Origin: Zerene cesonia | Taxonomy: Eukaryota; Arthropoda; Insecta; Lepidoptera; Pieridae | NCBI RefSeq assembly: GCF_012273895.1 | Contig: NC_052103.1 | Coordinates: 3,348,001-3,412,000 of the forward strand | Length of the DNA: 64,000 nt | Reading direction: 5' to 3' | Translations under genes and position numbers: made by a program | Notes under the pieces: generated by a model | What the model saw: only the letters and a program-made list of their open reading frames with translations | What the model was told of the DNA's origin: nothing | Database searches by the model: none | Part shown: positions 50,936 through 61,590 of the stretch, one piece after another | Position numbering within the stretch: position 1 is the first letter of the stretch | Layout: every line of letters begins with the position of its first letter

Positions 50936-51262
50936 CATATTCGTAATTTTTCCAGCATATTATCGTGACATGTTCTCCAAGGAATGAGTAAGGAGTTTGT
51001 AAACCGTATCGATTTTTAAACTTAATTAACCTTAACCTCGTACTTTTTTTTATCTCACAATAAAATGATTAATTTCAATTTACTATTAGGTACTAACTAA
51101 CGTTTTTGCGTGTGTATAAGTTTATTAAATTGTTGAGAATTTACTCTTTCAAAGAGCAAGTAGATTGTCGTAGTAATAAACATAATTATTAATTAATATA
51201 TGATTAATTAATTATAAATCAAAGCATTCCCTTGTGATTCTAAGTAAAATATTCACAACTAG

Positions 51263-51491
51263 AAATTAATACTTTTAACGGATTTTAAACGCAAATTATT
51301 CATTATATTATTAACGCGACGTTTTTACGTCGTAGTTATAACGAGACTGACTGACTGACCAACCTCGCTGCAAAGTGTTCGAAACGTCGGGTCAATAATA
51401 TAATGAATAAATCGCCTTTAAAATCTGTTAAAACGTCTTTAATTCCTAAATGTACAATACTCGCGTAAAATCAAACACAAGAAGATACTAT
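51263..51491 (+). mobile_element. Fold-back retroposon-like family F, flanked by near-identical 11-bp repeats
   Basis: Starts AGAAATTAATACTTTTAACG and ends CAAACACAAGAAGATACTA. Flanked by TATTCACAACT on the left and TATTTACAACT on the right (one mismatch). Inverted arms and a GTGTTCGAAACGTCGGG block are present. It lies 1.2 kb upstream of the K2P start. Confidence 0.65.
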
Positions 51492-52651
51492 ATTTACAAC
51501 TGTTACTGTACTCTACTTACCACTGTACTGGTAGGGTACTGTTATTAATACTGGTTTAGTGTCTTGCGACATAGACTTAGATAAGAAAGTTAAAGGACCT
51601 ATAATTGTATAAGATCCAGAAAGTTTATTTTTAATTTGGCTGGCATTTAGAAAAAATAAAATGTCTTTAATATACAAATGTTTAAAAATTAGTTTGGCAA
51701 ATTTTATACAAAATATTTTTCCCTTAGCGAGCACGTAAAATTCTGGGTTCCCAATAGAGCGTGTTTGATTCTTATTATAATAAAGGGTTATTGGTAAAAC
51801 AAAATTCCTTTGAGGTTACAGATGATAATCAATCCATCAAAATATCAATTTTCTCGTCCCCCGTTTATAAGGTGAAAATGAGTTGCCTTGTAAGGAACAT
51901 TAGATATTTTTTATTCATCACGCGTTACTGGTGTACCTTCACGAGAAATCGAACGAACGGAACGTGTCTTGAAATAAAATACGAGCCACTAAATTTTGAA
52001 TTTAGATTTTTTTTCAAAGAATTTGCTCCTAACTTATGAAAAATTGTATTACATTTACATGATGATATTTATTTCCAACTGCTAAATATTGAAAATGCTG
52101 TTTTTACACATTTTTCTTTAATTATTATATCGTTAATTATGTATGAATCTATTACACAACCATATGTATCACAATTGGTGCGTGATTTCCATTAAAATTT
52201 GCCAATTAAATATTATAATTCTATATATAAATTTGATGCCAAAATTGCTTATTAAATAATAATCGTAGCTTCAAGACTTTGTTCGTTCATAAAATAATTT
52301 TCATCTACAAGGTAAAGCTTTATTGAGGGAACAAACGTTTCGTATGAATAATTCATTGAGCGTACCTACTTGTAGTAAATTTTGTTTCATTTCAATTTCC
52401 AAGGAACTTTACGGTCCTTCAATCAAACTCTTTATCATATCAATTTTCTAGAATGGTAGTAATGCGCTGGATACATTTGCGAAATTTATCATAAGTAAGG
52501 ATACCCACAGCGAACATTAATCATACTTTTGCTCATATTTTTATTTGTCACTCATTTTCCTCCCTCTTATCCTTGAGGACTCTTGAAAAATCACTTTCAC
52601 ATTGTAACCTGACATTACCATCAATATTAATAGGGAAACTTTTTGTTTCAG

Positions 52652-52707
52652 AATCCATGGTGAATGAATAATAATGTCGCAATACAAAAATAGAAGATAG
52701 ACCAAAA
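52652..52707 (+). promoter_or_regulatory. Putative 5' UTR exon part of the K2P gene with splice acceptor and three upstream ATGs
   Basis: A pyrimidine-rich tract ending TTTTGTTTCAG (AG at 52650-52651) lies 56 nt before the K2P start and looks like a 3' splice site, so the transcript probably begins in an upstream non-coding exon. Between it and the start are three short overlapping upstream ORFs: 52657-52671 (4 codons), 52664-52693 (9 codons) and 52674-52700 (8 codons, ending 7 nt before the main ATG). The main start context AAAAATGG is favourable. If transcribed, the upstream ORFs could lower translation of the channel. The upstream exon itself was not located. Confidence 0.5.
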
Positions 52708-55011
52708 ATGGATATGAACCATGTAGTATTGGACAAAGAGGCAATCAACCGTTTCGAGCAGTATACATTGGCGAAACCTTTGAACGGGGGCATCCCTTTG
52801 GACAAGTGCCAAGATGCGGATTCGATGGCATCTAATAGCAGAAAGAAAGTACAAACTTCCCGGCAGAAAGTAGTTTGTTGCTTTTGTTTCAAAACAACTA
52901 AGTATAGACGGAAACAATTTATCGTTGGATCTATAACCAATAGTGTAATATTTACAGTTCTGTTGGCGTATACTTTCTTGGGCTCATTTATATTTTTAGC
53001 GATTGAAGGCGGCGTTGAAGTACCAGCGCGACCTAGACTATTGCCCGATAAACAAAAGATTACACACAAAGATCACAGTAACGATAGCAAAAAAGACGCT
53101 GAAGATTATTATGATTACGGAAATTTAACATTATCAGCTAATTTCTGGGACGCAAGGAGTAGAGCAGTTGAAAATATATGGGAAATAACAGTATCTTTAA
53201 ATATATTGTATAGAGAAAATTGGACGCGTCTGGCGGCGCAAGAAATTCTGAAATTTCAAAACGAATTGATGCAAAGAGTTACAGCTGAAATGGCGTCTCA
53301 ATACGGCGTCAGCTATAAAGAGATGGCTTTAGGTGAATTTGGCGAGGCTGATATTAACAATCATTATGAAGAACACGATTGGAATTTAGCATTGGCATTT
53401 TTTTACTCACTGACCGTACTTACTACTATTGGTGAGTTACCATTCATTTATATTTATAATATTTATTTTTTATGTATATTTAATACAGAAATCATTCTCT
53501 ATAAATTAGTATTCGTTAATACCGATATGGAAAAAAATATGATTTGCCGTTTTTTATGATTATCTCAAAACCGCCTACTTAAGAACCCTTTCTAAACAAC
53601 ATTGTACTATTAGAAACCTAAATATTTAAAGAACACCAAAAGCTACATTTTTAACAAGCCAATCATTCCATTTTTGAAGGTGAGAGTCACGAATGAAAAA
53701 ACATAAAGAAAAGAAAATCAGCTGGATACAGTATATAGCATGTGTATGCTACCGAGTTTCGTGCGATGAGTGAGGGAGCTAGGAGCCTTACCTTCCCAGT
53801 CTATTTCATAATTTCCGTTGCCAATCCTTTCCCTAACCCTTACTAGTGGGCAACGCTTATCTATGCAAATATCCACGGACGGTGATGATTGCTTGCTATC
53901 ATGCAAACCACCAGCTCGGTTGCACACTTTAACGTAACAAAACCTGAACGAAGCCGGGTAAATACACAGTTCCATAAAAATAAATTACTTTTCCCAACGA
54001 ACAATCAATGACGTATTGTCATTATATTTTTTAAATTAAAAGTGTCATAAATATTCAGTTAATTATTTTAAATCAAATAAAATCATATAGTTTGTTCTTT
54101 AAATATTATGAACATGTATGATGAATAAATCGTTTCACATGAACAGGTTCAAAGGTATATAAATTATCAATATAACAACTCATGAAAGCACCCTCTTTTC
54201 AGGTTATGGCAATATCGCTCCAAGAACGATACTCGGAAAGGGGATCACAATTCTATACGCGCTAATTGGAATTCCGTTGACACTTGTATATCTTTCAAGC
54301 GTCGGCTCGTTACTCTCTAAAATGGCTAGAAGCGTTTTCAGTAGAGCATTGTGTTGTTGTCTTTGCTCAAACTGCGGTTATTGTTGCTACGACGAACGAA
54401 GAATGGCCGAAAAAGAAAGGCGCATGAAACTGAAGAGACAGCAAGAAGAAAATCTTAACAGTCAAAACACGAGTAAAACACCCACTGAGGAATGCTACGC
54501 GTTAAAAGCTGATAGTCAGAAAGATTCATCCTTATCTGAAAGGCCAACAACGAGTACAGCCAAGGATGACATTATTAGTTGGCCTGATACAGATTCTAAG
54601 CTATCCATGCGTGGGCTTAGCATACTTGCTCCAGTTTTATTATGCTTAACGGCAATTTTTATCTATATTTCGTTAGGAGCTATCGTGTTATTTAATCTAG
54701 ATGATATGAGTTTAATAGATGGTTTTTATTTCTGCTTTATGGCCCTCAGCACAATAGGTTTCGGTAACATTATTCCTGGTACAAGTTATACTACGATTAA
54801 TGGTGTTAGATACTATACAATTAATTCAACTGTTTTATGGTTTTGCTCTGTATATACGTTGACGGGACTTGCATTGACCGCAATGTGCTTTGGTGTTATT
54901 CATGATGAAATTATTTATAGGATAAAGCACCAACAGAAGGAGTGGTCGCAAAAAAGTAATACAGTGAACGATGAGGTCAACATGACTGACCCGTTTTACA
55001 TGAGTTCCTGA
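52708..55011 (+). CDS. Two-pore-domain potassium channel (K2P), TWIK/TWK-like, two coding exons
   Basis: Coding exons 52708-53431 and 54203-55011 join in phase 1 across a GTGAGT donor and a TTTTCAG acceptor, giving 510 residues. The split glycine codon (residue 242) lies inside the first selectivity filter. Seen: cytosolic N-terminus with CCFC at 57-60; TM1 about 72-99; a long extracellular cap about 100-225 with sequons N125, N139 and N171 and no cysteine; pore 1 TTIGYGN (239-245); TM2 about 252-280 with the K2P-typical ALIGIPL; a charged cytosolic loop 281-377 opening with seven cysteines (292-303); TM3 379-406; pore 2 STIGFGN (424-430); TM4 about 448-480. K2P subunits pair to form background K+ channels in the plasma membrane that set resting potential. 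The ATG is the first in frame after a stop at 52672-52674. The subfamily is inferred; I cannot assign an orthologue name. Sequence continues open in frame after the TGA (separate entry). Confidence 0.93.
53432..54202 (+). other. K2P intron (GT-AG, 771 bp) carrying a retroposon fragment
   Basis: The intron starts GTGAGTTACC and ends CTCTTTTCAG. It interrupts the glycine codon of the first selectivity filter. Without splicing, the reading frame runs into a stop at about 53557 before completing the pore. A degenerate copy of the GGGCGGTGG-type retroposon sits at about 53738-53940 on the same strand; the rest is A+T-rich with no other recognised content. Confidence 0.9.
53738..53940 (+). mobile_element. 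Retroposon family G fragment inside the K2P intron
   Basis: Diverged copy: GAGTGAGGGAGCTAGGAGCC, CTTCCCAGTCTATTTC, CACGGACGGTGATGATTGC, ACCACCAGCTCGGTTGC, then AACGTAACAAAA. Confidence 0.6.
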
Positions 55012-55284
55012 CATATGTTTAATAAAGGACGTTCCGAAAACCTGTACAGTATTATGGAAGATAGTTCTACTGTAGAACGTAATAGGATAGAAATTGACAA
55101 TAGAGAAGTAGTTCTTAGTGTAGATGATATATCATTAGCGGTAGATACTGACGTGGACTTTCCTCCGCCACCGCCAGAGGAAGAAATTGTCGCCATTGTT
55201 ACAAAGAAGGAACCTAAAGGTGGTTTTGGAAATATGGTAGCTTATAACGTCTTACCTGAAATGCTCGAACATATTAATACATAA
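55012..55284 (+). CDS. In-frame C-terminal extension of the K2P channel beyond its TGA stop
   Basis: Directly after the TGA at 55009-55011 the same frame stays open for 90 codons to a TAA at 55282-55284. The translation has coding character: many charged residues, a hydrophobic-acidic segment near extension residues 33-48, D-FPPPPP-EEE at 49-58, and a GGFGN-rich C-terminal part. An open stretch this long is unlikely by chance in such A+T-rich DNA, and no intron able to remove the TGA is apparent. The stop is UGA followed by C, the context known in insects and other eukaryotes to be most prone to readthrough. A 6-bp stem with a 3-nt loop lies at 55064-55078. Alternatives are a recent nonsense mutation, a base error, or independent initiation at the ATG at 55015. 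The stretch is very probably coding in origin; whether it is translated today is open. Confidence 0.6.
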   Translation, partial: HMFNKGRSENLYSIMEDSSTVERNRIEIDNREVVLSVDDISLAVDTDVDFPPPPPEEEIVAIVTKKEPKGGFGNMVAYNVLPEMLEHINT

Positions 55285-55419
55285 TCGTCTTGTATTTATT
55301 TTGGAAAATTCATAATTTGTTTACTGGCTGTGATTGTACCTTCTCATTGTTTCAACTTTAGTTCATTAAGAAATATATCATTAAAATCTCTCGAATTTAC
55401 TTTCCCAGTATATTTTAAG

Positions 55420-55425
55420 AATAAA
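55420..55425 (+). terminator. Candidate poly(A) signal AATAAA of the K2P transcript
   Basis: This AATAAA lies 136 nt after the TAA that ends the extension. A second AATAAA at 55021-55026 begins only 9 nt after the TGA, and an ATTAAA occurs at 55581-55586. If the early signal were used, the transcript would end soon after the TGA, which would separate short and extended forms at the RNA level. A+T-rich DNA yields such hexamers often, so confidence is limited. Confidence 0.35.
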
Positions 55426-55780
55426 AAATGTAAATTGTAATTAAATGTAAATATTGTAATTATTACGATGTTTAACATCTTTTTAATTATCTTAATGTCA
55501 AATGTTAATATCAGAGTACTTATAAGTAATTTTTATGTGAATAGAATCTTTGTAAAAATATAACATTTAATATAAAATTAATTAAAAATGAGAATTAAAT
55601 ATTATGTTGTTTTATTATCATGTTAAAGTAATCAACTAACAACAAAGTTTTGAAAGCCAGAATACCAAATATTCAGAGTACTAAATATTACTGAATTCTA
55701 ATTAGGTAAAGTAGAAAAAAATCGGGAATATTAAATACTCAATCTCTTTACCTAGGTCATTTGTCCCTATGATCCATTTT

Positions 55781-55922
55781 TCTATAATAATAATGCAAAG
55801 CAGAAAAGCTTGTTTGTTTGAACGTGCTGATCTCAGAAACTGACGGATACGAACTGATTTTTTTTTTGTCGTCTATATGACATCAAGTACGACGCAGGTG
55901 GAACCGCGGGACAGAACTAGTA
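55781..55922 (+). repeat. Repeat family I
   Basis: TCTATAATAATAATGCAAAG, TTGTTTGTTTGAACGTGC and GGTGGAACCGCGGGACAGAA CTAGT. It lies about 0.5 kb beyond the K2P gene. Confidence 0.55.
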
Positions 55923-58227
55923 AAGTGTATTTCTATAAAATAATTCCAAAAATTTTCAGCATCTTTATTTTATATTATTTTTTATAAAAGAAACCAAATT
56001 CTCTAGCGAAATTGAGCAATTAGGCAAAGCATTTTGCTGCGTTATATAGCCCGGTTAAGTTTAGCACGATGGGGTGCCGTAATTCAACAATTTTTATGAA
56101 AATAAGAGTATGAATATAAAAATACCTCATTTCAGAGAGCGAACAAATACATCCCCAAAAAGTAATCTCGGTTAGAAAAAGGGTTGAAGGCTCGTGAGGA
56201 AGACAAATAGTGGCTTATATTGAATATGTTACGCTTTCTTTGATTTTGTGCGCAGTCATGCATTTTATTGGTTTCTTATGCTAATTCATCGCATAGAATT
56301 AAGCGATATTATTTCAGTTTTTTTTTATTCAAAGTGTGCATGTTTAAACGATTTAAACAATTTAAACAATTTATTTATTAATTGTTTGTTATGTTTCATG
56401 CAAGAAACCCTAATGGGATTAGAAACAGATAGATTCGATTAGACTAGATATTGTCTGATTGTTTGGTGAAAAGCATAAACTGGGATCTACTGTTTCCAAT
56501 AATGTCAAGTGGAGTGGAGTAGCTAAGATAGCAAAATATTTATTTAACTTTTCAAGCAATATGAGCAAAATACCTTGAAAAAAAGGGGGAAAATATGTAC
56601 TCAAGTATTCTTCACGAACGATATACCGGAATCAGAGTAGCAGTAAAAAATATCAACAAATTAGTCGTACAAGGAAAACTAAGTCATGCCTTCGAGACAG
56701 CAGGAAATTAATAGATTTTTCAATTCATATACGCATTATCAATATGATCACGGCTCGAAATATTGAAGGAAAACATCGTGACAAGACGGGCATATCGTTT
56801 TATTATGTATTTCCACTGTGTAACCAACAAACGTGATTATTCTCCAATATTAGTGAGTTAGAGTAAGTAGGTTTTGCTGCAAATCCTTATAAATGCTGCC
56901 AAATTTCATTTACTCTCCATAAAATGTACATGAACTTAATCATTTTACACTCGTCCATTAGTCTCCACTCAGAATCCGCTTCCACGATGAATCGAATAAT
57001 GAACACGGAGTGGCTATTGGAAGTCCAAGTTGTCATATAAAGTGCTTCCTTTGTCAAAATGGCCAGCTATTATTTCCCTTCACAACAGCTTATGAGATCA
57101 AAACGGCCACAAAAAGCTGTAAAACTCCACATAACTGAGTAAATATTTCATAATCCAGCCATTTTCTGTGCCGTAAAAAACGTACGTGATTCTGATGTTA
57201 TGCCAATTTTTCCAAGCCAATAACTATGTCCTAACCTAATGTTATGGATGTGAAATTATGTTCATCTCAAAAATATTTAGACGATATAGATATATCTGAT
57301 TTTTATACAAAATCTCCGTGTAATTGAGTGCAATGAAAGGGCAATTTTGAATTTAAGTACTATTTCGATTCAAATGACAACCATATTTGTTGTAACGCTT
57401 AAATTTTTTAAGGAAATCGTGTTTAAAATAGGTCCTTTACACTATTATTAGACATGATCACGACACCGCATCATTTTACCCATTTATTCCTAATAATTCT
57501 CTGTTTCTGTTTCGTTTAATATCCATATTGAGAGTCGCGAAAAAAAAAAAAACATGTAATGACCAATGATATAACATAACACTTTAACGTTCATCAGTTT
57601 GTGAATTTCAAATCCAAGATGACCGTCAACACAAATAATATGGGAGACGGGAGTTTTTGAATATTTATATTATTTGCGAGACATAATATGCGCCGTATAT
57701 TGAAACTATTGCTACTTTGAAAAATGTCGCAAATATCAAATAACAGATAATAAAATATGTCAATAGATTCCAATATGAAAGCGCATGCCAATAAAGAGTT
57801 ATTAACTCTTATTGAAAATCTGCATGGAATACCATTGTAGATCTAAATCCATACTGACGTAACAATCTAGTATATTCTAGAATCCAGAGAGAAAATTCAT
57901 ATTTAAATTCCAGATAATAGACGACTCTCGTCGCACTTCGCACATCGTTATTCATAGCATTTATTGAATATTATTACTTTTGGATATTGAAAGTTATGTA
58001 GGTCCATTGGAATATTGAAGAAATGTTTGTACGGAAGTATTACATGCTCGTGTGTCATATTGGATCTAACCAAAATGTATATAGTTTATGAACGTATTCA
58101 ATGGCAAATAACTGCAGGGATGATAAATACGCATGAGTTCTTGAAAAATCAATTATTATTTTGGCAGAAATGTTTTATCAGCTTCATAAAATAGACATGC
58201 AAACTTTGTTTATTTCCATAATCAATG

Positions 58228-58345
58228 CCCTTGCAACGCACTTGCTTCTGCGGTAAGGTCTCTTTCTTACCTCTGCTAATATTCATGGGCAATGGTCGTC
58301 GCTTATCAGTTAAAGCACCAGCTCGGTTACCGGCTTTAACATTAA
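58228..58345 (+). mobile_element. Retroposon family G, short 3' fragment
   Basis: GCAACGCACTTGCTTCTGC, TTCATGGGCAATGGTCGTCG and CACCAGCTCGGTTACCGGC match the family 3' half. Confidence 0.5.
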
Positions 58346-59756
58346 ATTAAATATTGAGATACAAGAGTCTTCAACTTGCTTTCCTACGGTGTCTACAGTC
58401 CAAGTGGTTATTTAATATTAGCAATCGTATATATAAAGTAGGATGTAGACCAACGTGAACAAATATGAATATATGGTTTTTTTATTTTTATTTTATATGA
58501 GTTTTTAACTGTTATTTTTTTTTTTGGATTTAGATATCAATAATCAAGAAAAAAAATAAAGTATCTGATCAATTATTGCCTTCCGGCAAATAATCGTTTG
58601 ATATAAAATTAATATTAACGTTTTATTAACGATATGTATTCTTTTTCACTCTCAGCGTCTTATTATTTACCTAGAATTTAAATCAGAATTATCATGAATT
58701 ATAATTTTTGCAATATTTGTTTCTTTTGATGATGATGAATATTTATTTTTACACGTTAGATGTAATCTGTGAAGAAATTACTCATTCGGTTTATAAAAAC
58801 TAAAATATCAGACGCAAACCTTCTATATGTTAGATCAACCAGAAGGGTACCTAAACGAATTCTTCAAACTACTTCCACCAAATTGTATAATAAAACGGTC
58901 AATCGCATAACTGATCACGCAAGAAAAATCTAACTTTAAAGGAATATATGGAATATTATGTCTCTCGCTAGTTGATCGGAAAGCTAATAAGGCAGTCCCT
59001 TCGCGGCTGAGCGAACTCAATATCACAATGGGGACCAAACATACTTGTCTAATAACGTGGATCTTTGTCACAACCTCTAAAGACGGTCTTTATCGAAATA
59101 TCCTCATTGTATGTAAGACTTTATGTACTCCATGTCTTTTATGTTCAAATCGAACAAGTCATGCTCTAAATTCTGACTAAATTCAGGGACCTACTCGTCT
59201 AAAAATATTTGTGCTACTGCATCATATTTCTATGAATAGCAGTAAGAGCTGCGATGCCGCAGAAATACTCTAATAGATACATACATAGGACTTAAAAGTC
59301 TTGTATTCAATTCAAATTGTGTTAAAGTGCTTTTAAATCATTACGTGGTTCTCTAAGCTACATTTATTGGCAATTAACTAATATGAATGCATGCGAAAGT
59401 TATGAAGAGTATGTGAATACGAACATTACCAGGAAAATAATCTATGCGTTCAATTTCGCAAAAGCAATTACCGTCTTTGAATTTTAAATATCAAAGCATG
59501 TTATTACGCTTCTAGGAACAAAGCTGGCTAATAGCTATGAATTTATAATTATGTTTATCAACAGGTAGAACGCTTTAATGTTGTTTTGGTTTAAGTATTG
59601 TCATCATGCATTATACTTTCACCCAGGTAATAATTATTGAATCATTAAATAACATTACATTATTAAAAAAATAGTCATAGCGTATCCATACGATTAAGAT
59701 AAGTTTCTAGTGGAGACATAGATAGCATTACACATTGTGTATTGAAAAGCATCATG

Positions 59757-60025
59757 TTTATAAGAACTGGTAAGCGAGCTAGTAGTTCCTCTGATGGTAA
59801 GCAATCTTCACCGCCCATGAACATTTGTAGAAGTATGGTCTCTGCAAATTGCTTTACCGCTTTTATAGGAACTCTCTCTTCTTCTCTCTCTCTTCAGCCT
59901 TCGTTCTTTTTTTCGTTCCGAGAAGGAAATGGGTCTCTGTCTCACTACTTGCAATACACAGACGCATTTTTGGTATCAACCTAACCCGGTGCGAGCTGGC
60001 CAAATCAGTGTTGAGGCGTGCTCAA
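59757..60025 (-). mobile_element. Retroposon family G, diverged
   Basis: On the + strand: ATCTTCACCGCCCATGAAC (3' half), and further right CCCGGTGCGAGCTGGCC and GAGGCGTGCTCAATTCTC, matching the family 5' end read in reverse. Small open frames here are not genes. Confidence 0.5.
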
Positions 60026-60169
60026 TTCTCTCATAAGAAATGTTTAAAATTAATTCTAATACCCTCAAAAAAATAGTATAATGTTTTTAGCACAGCATTG
60101 GTAATTATCTAGACAACGTAGATATGATAAAAAAATTCCGCAACAAAAATTCTCATACCATCGACAAAA

Positions 60170-60402
60170 ATATATATAGCTATCGAGTTTTAAACAGATG
60201 TGTCTATAGCTATTGAGTATAAAACGAAATCGCTTTCTCTGTCCCTATGTCCCTTTGTATGCATAAATATTTAAAACTACGCAACAGATTTTGATGGAGT
60301 TATTTTATAGATAGAGTGATTCAAGAGGAAGGCTAATATGTATAATAACATTAATTAAACTACTCCGAGCTTAACGCGTGCGAAGCCGCCGGCAAAGGCT
60401 AC
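60170..60402 (+). repeat. RTE-like repeat family E, unoccupied copy
   Basis: Opens with two adjacent similar units (TATAGCTATCGAGTTTTAAAC, then TATAGCTATTGAGTATAAAAC). It continues CGCTTTCTCTGTCCCTATG and ends GTGCGAAGCCGCCGGCAAAG. At the site matching the MITE insertion it has a single TA (60341-60342). Confidence 0.7.
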
Positions 60403-61590
60403 TTATCTATATTGCTACAATACTTCTAGCCAAGAACGAAAGGTTAACAACACTAAGATAATAATGTGAAGGGAATTGAGCGCAACCGGACACAGGAACA
60501 AATTTCCCATTGTTTATGTATTGAAGCAATCTACGACCATAACTAGTTAAAGTAACTACGGTGTGCAGACATAATCTCTTATACATAAGCATCCCTTGAT
60601 TAAACCACCTGAGGGGAACCGACCTAAGCTAACATCTCGCGGGAAATCATATTTAAGATTGCTACAATGTTCTGTGTAGTTTTATCCTGCTTAAGCAACT
60701 GGGCTGTGAATGTGTTGTTTACGGGAGTAATGTAGTAATGAACTAGGTACCTTATGTGTATTACTGAGTCTATTTTTTTATACGAGTGAGGCAGACGTTT
60801 GGTCGCAGTCCCACTAGATGGGAAGCGGAGACGCGGTCTATAGTGATCTATGGTGGTCTATGGTGGTAAGTCACGTCTACCTAGAAGATGCTTAGAGTCA
60901 GATGAACAAAGCGCAAGAGAGTTAATAGGAAAGCAGATTAGTAATATTTCGTATCCATTCATTTAATAAAAATTATAGATCTTACAAACTTTATTTTATA
61001 TAAGCCGCCACCGGCGGAACTGTAACGGATATAAATTCTAAGCCACTTAGTAATAAGCTTACTGCTCGTCAAAGTATTTCAAAATCGGCCTAGCAGTTTT
61101 AAAGTTAGTTTTGTTGGTTGAGCAATATCTCTAAGTTTTACCGAAATAATCATGGGTTAGCGTAAAATACGTAATAATAAACAGGTAATATAAGGATTCA
61201 TAGACGTTTATTATTATCTAGCGCCCACCCTGGCTAAGCAGGCAAGGATCGAGTACATATCGAACAGTTAAATTCTTAAACTAGCGCGTTTTTGTTTTAA
61301 TAGTATAGATAGGTTTCGTGTATCTGTAATATTCTTATGTAGGTGACAGTAATAAAACTCCGATTGTTTTTATTATTGGACGAAACGACGAACATAAGAA
61401 TACATCACTTATATACTAGTTATTCTTATGTACCCTATACTAGAATATATTAACTTATCATTACAGTATCTCTTTAAATCAACTATCTTATACATACATT
61501 ACAGTATCCAGTGGTTTTATGAAGGTCAGGTTAGGTACAAACTAAATGCTATACTCCGTGTTGCTGTGTAATTTAAATATATGTTCATAA

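Larger units (their letters stand above)
39802..52651. other. Region upstream of the K2P gene, repeats and unique DNA
   Basis: Includes repeats at 40401, 43421, 44706-45237, 45380, 46362, 49058, 49977, 50772 and 51263. The K2P promoter and first non-coding exon(s) probably lie here or further left but were not located. 46560-46690 is a GC-richer unique patch of unknown nature. 51761-52039 has a 92-codon frame that I do not regard as a gene. Confidence 0.55.

Noticed and set aside
51761..52039. 92-codon + strand frame upstream of K2P
   Set aside because: No domain, no convincing signal peptide, no splice sites tying it to the channel, and base composition like the surroundings. Chance is adequate.
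52548..53069. 173-codon minus-strand frame opposite K2P exon 1
   Set aside because: Shadow of the real coding strand; the sense strand gives a complete K2P domain order.
55009..55011. TGA read as selenocysteine
   Set aside because: Lepidoptera such as the silkworm are reported to lack selenoprotein machinery, no SECIS-like structure was recognised, and channels of this family are not selenoproteins.
55015..55284. Independent small gene starting at the ATG at 55015
   Set aside because: It shares the exact frame of the channel, lies only 3 nt after its stop and has no promoter or leader of its own. An extension of the channel explains it better.
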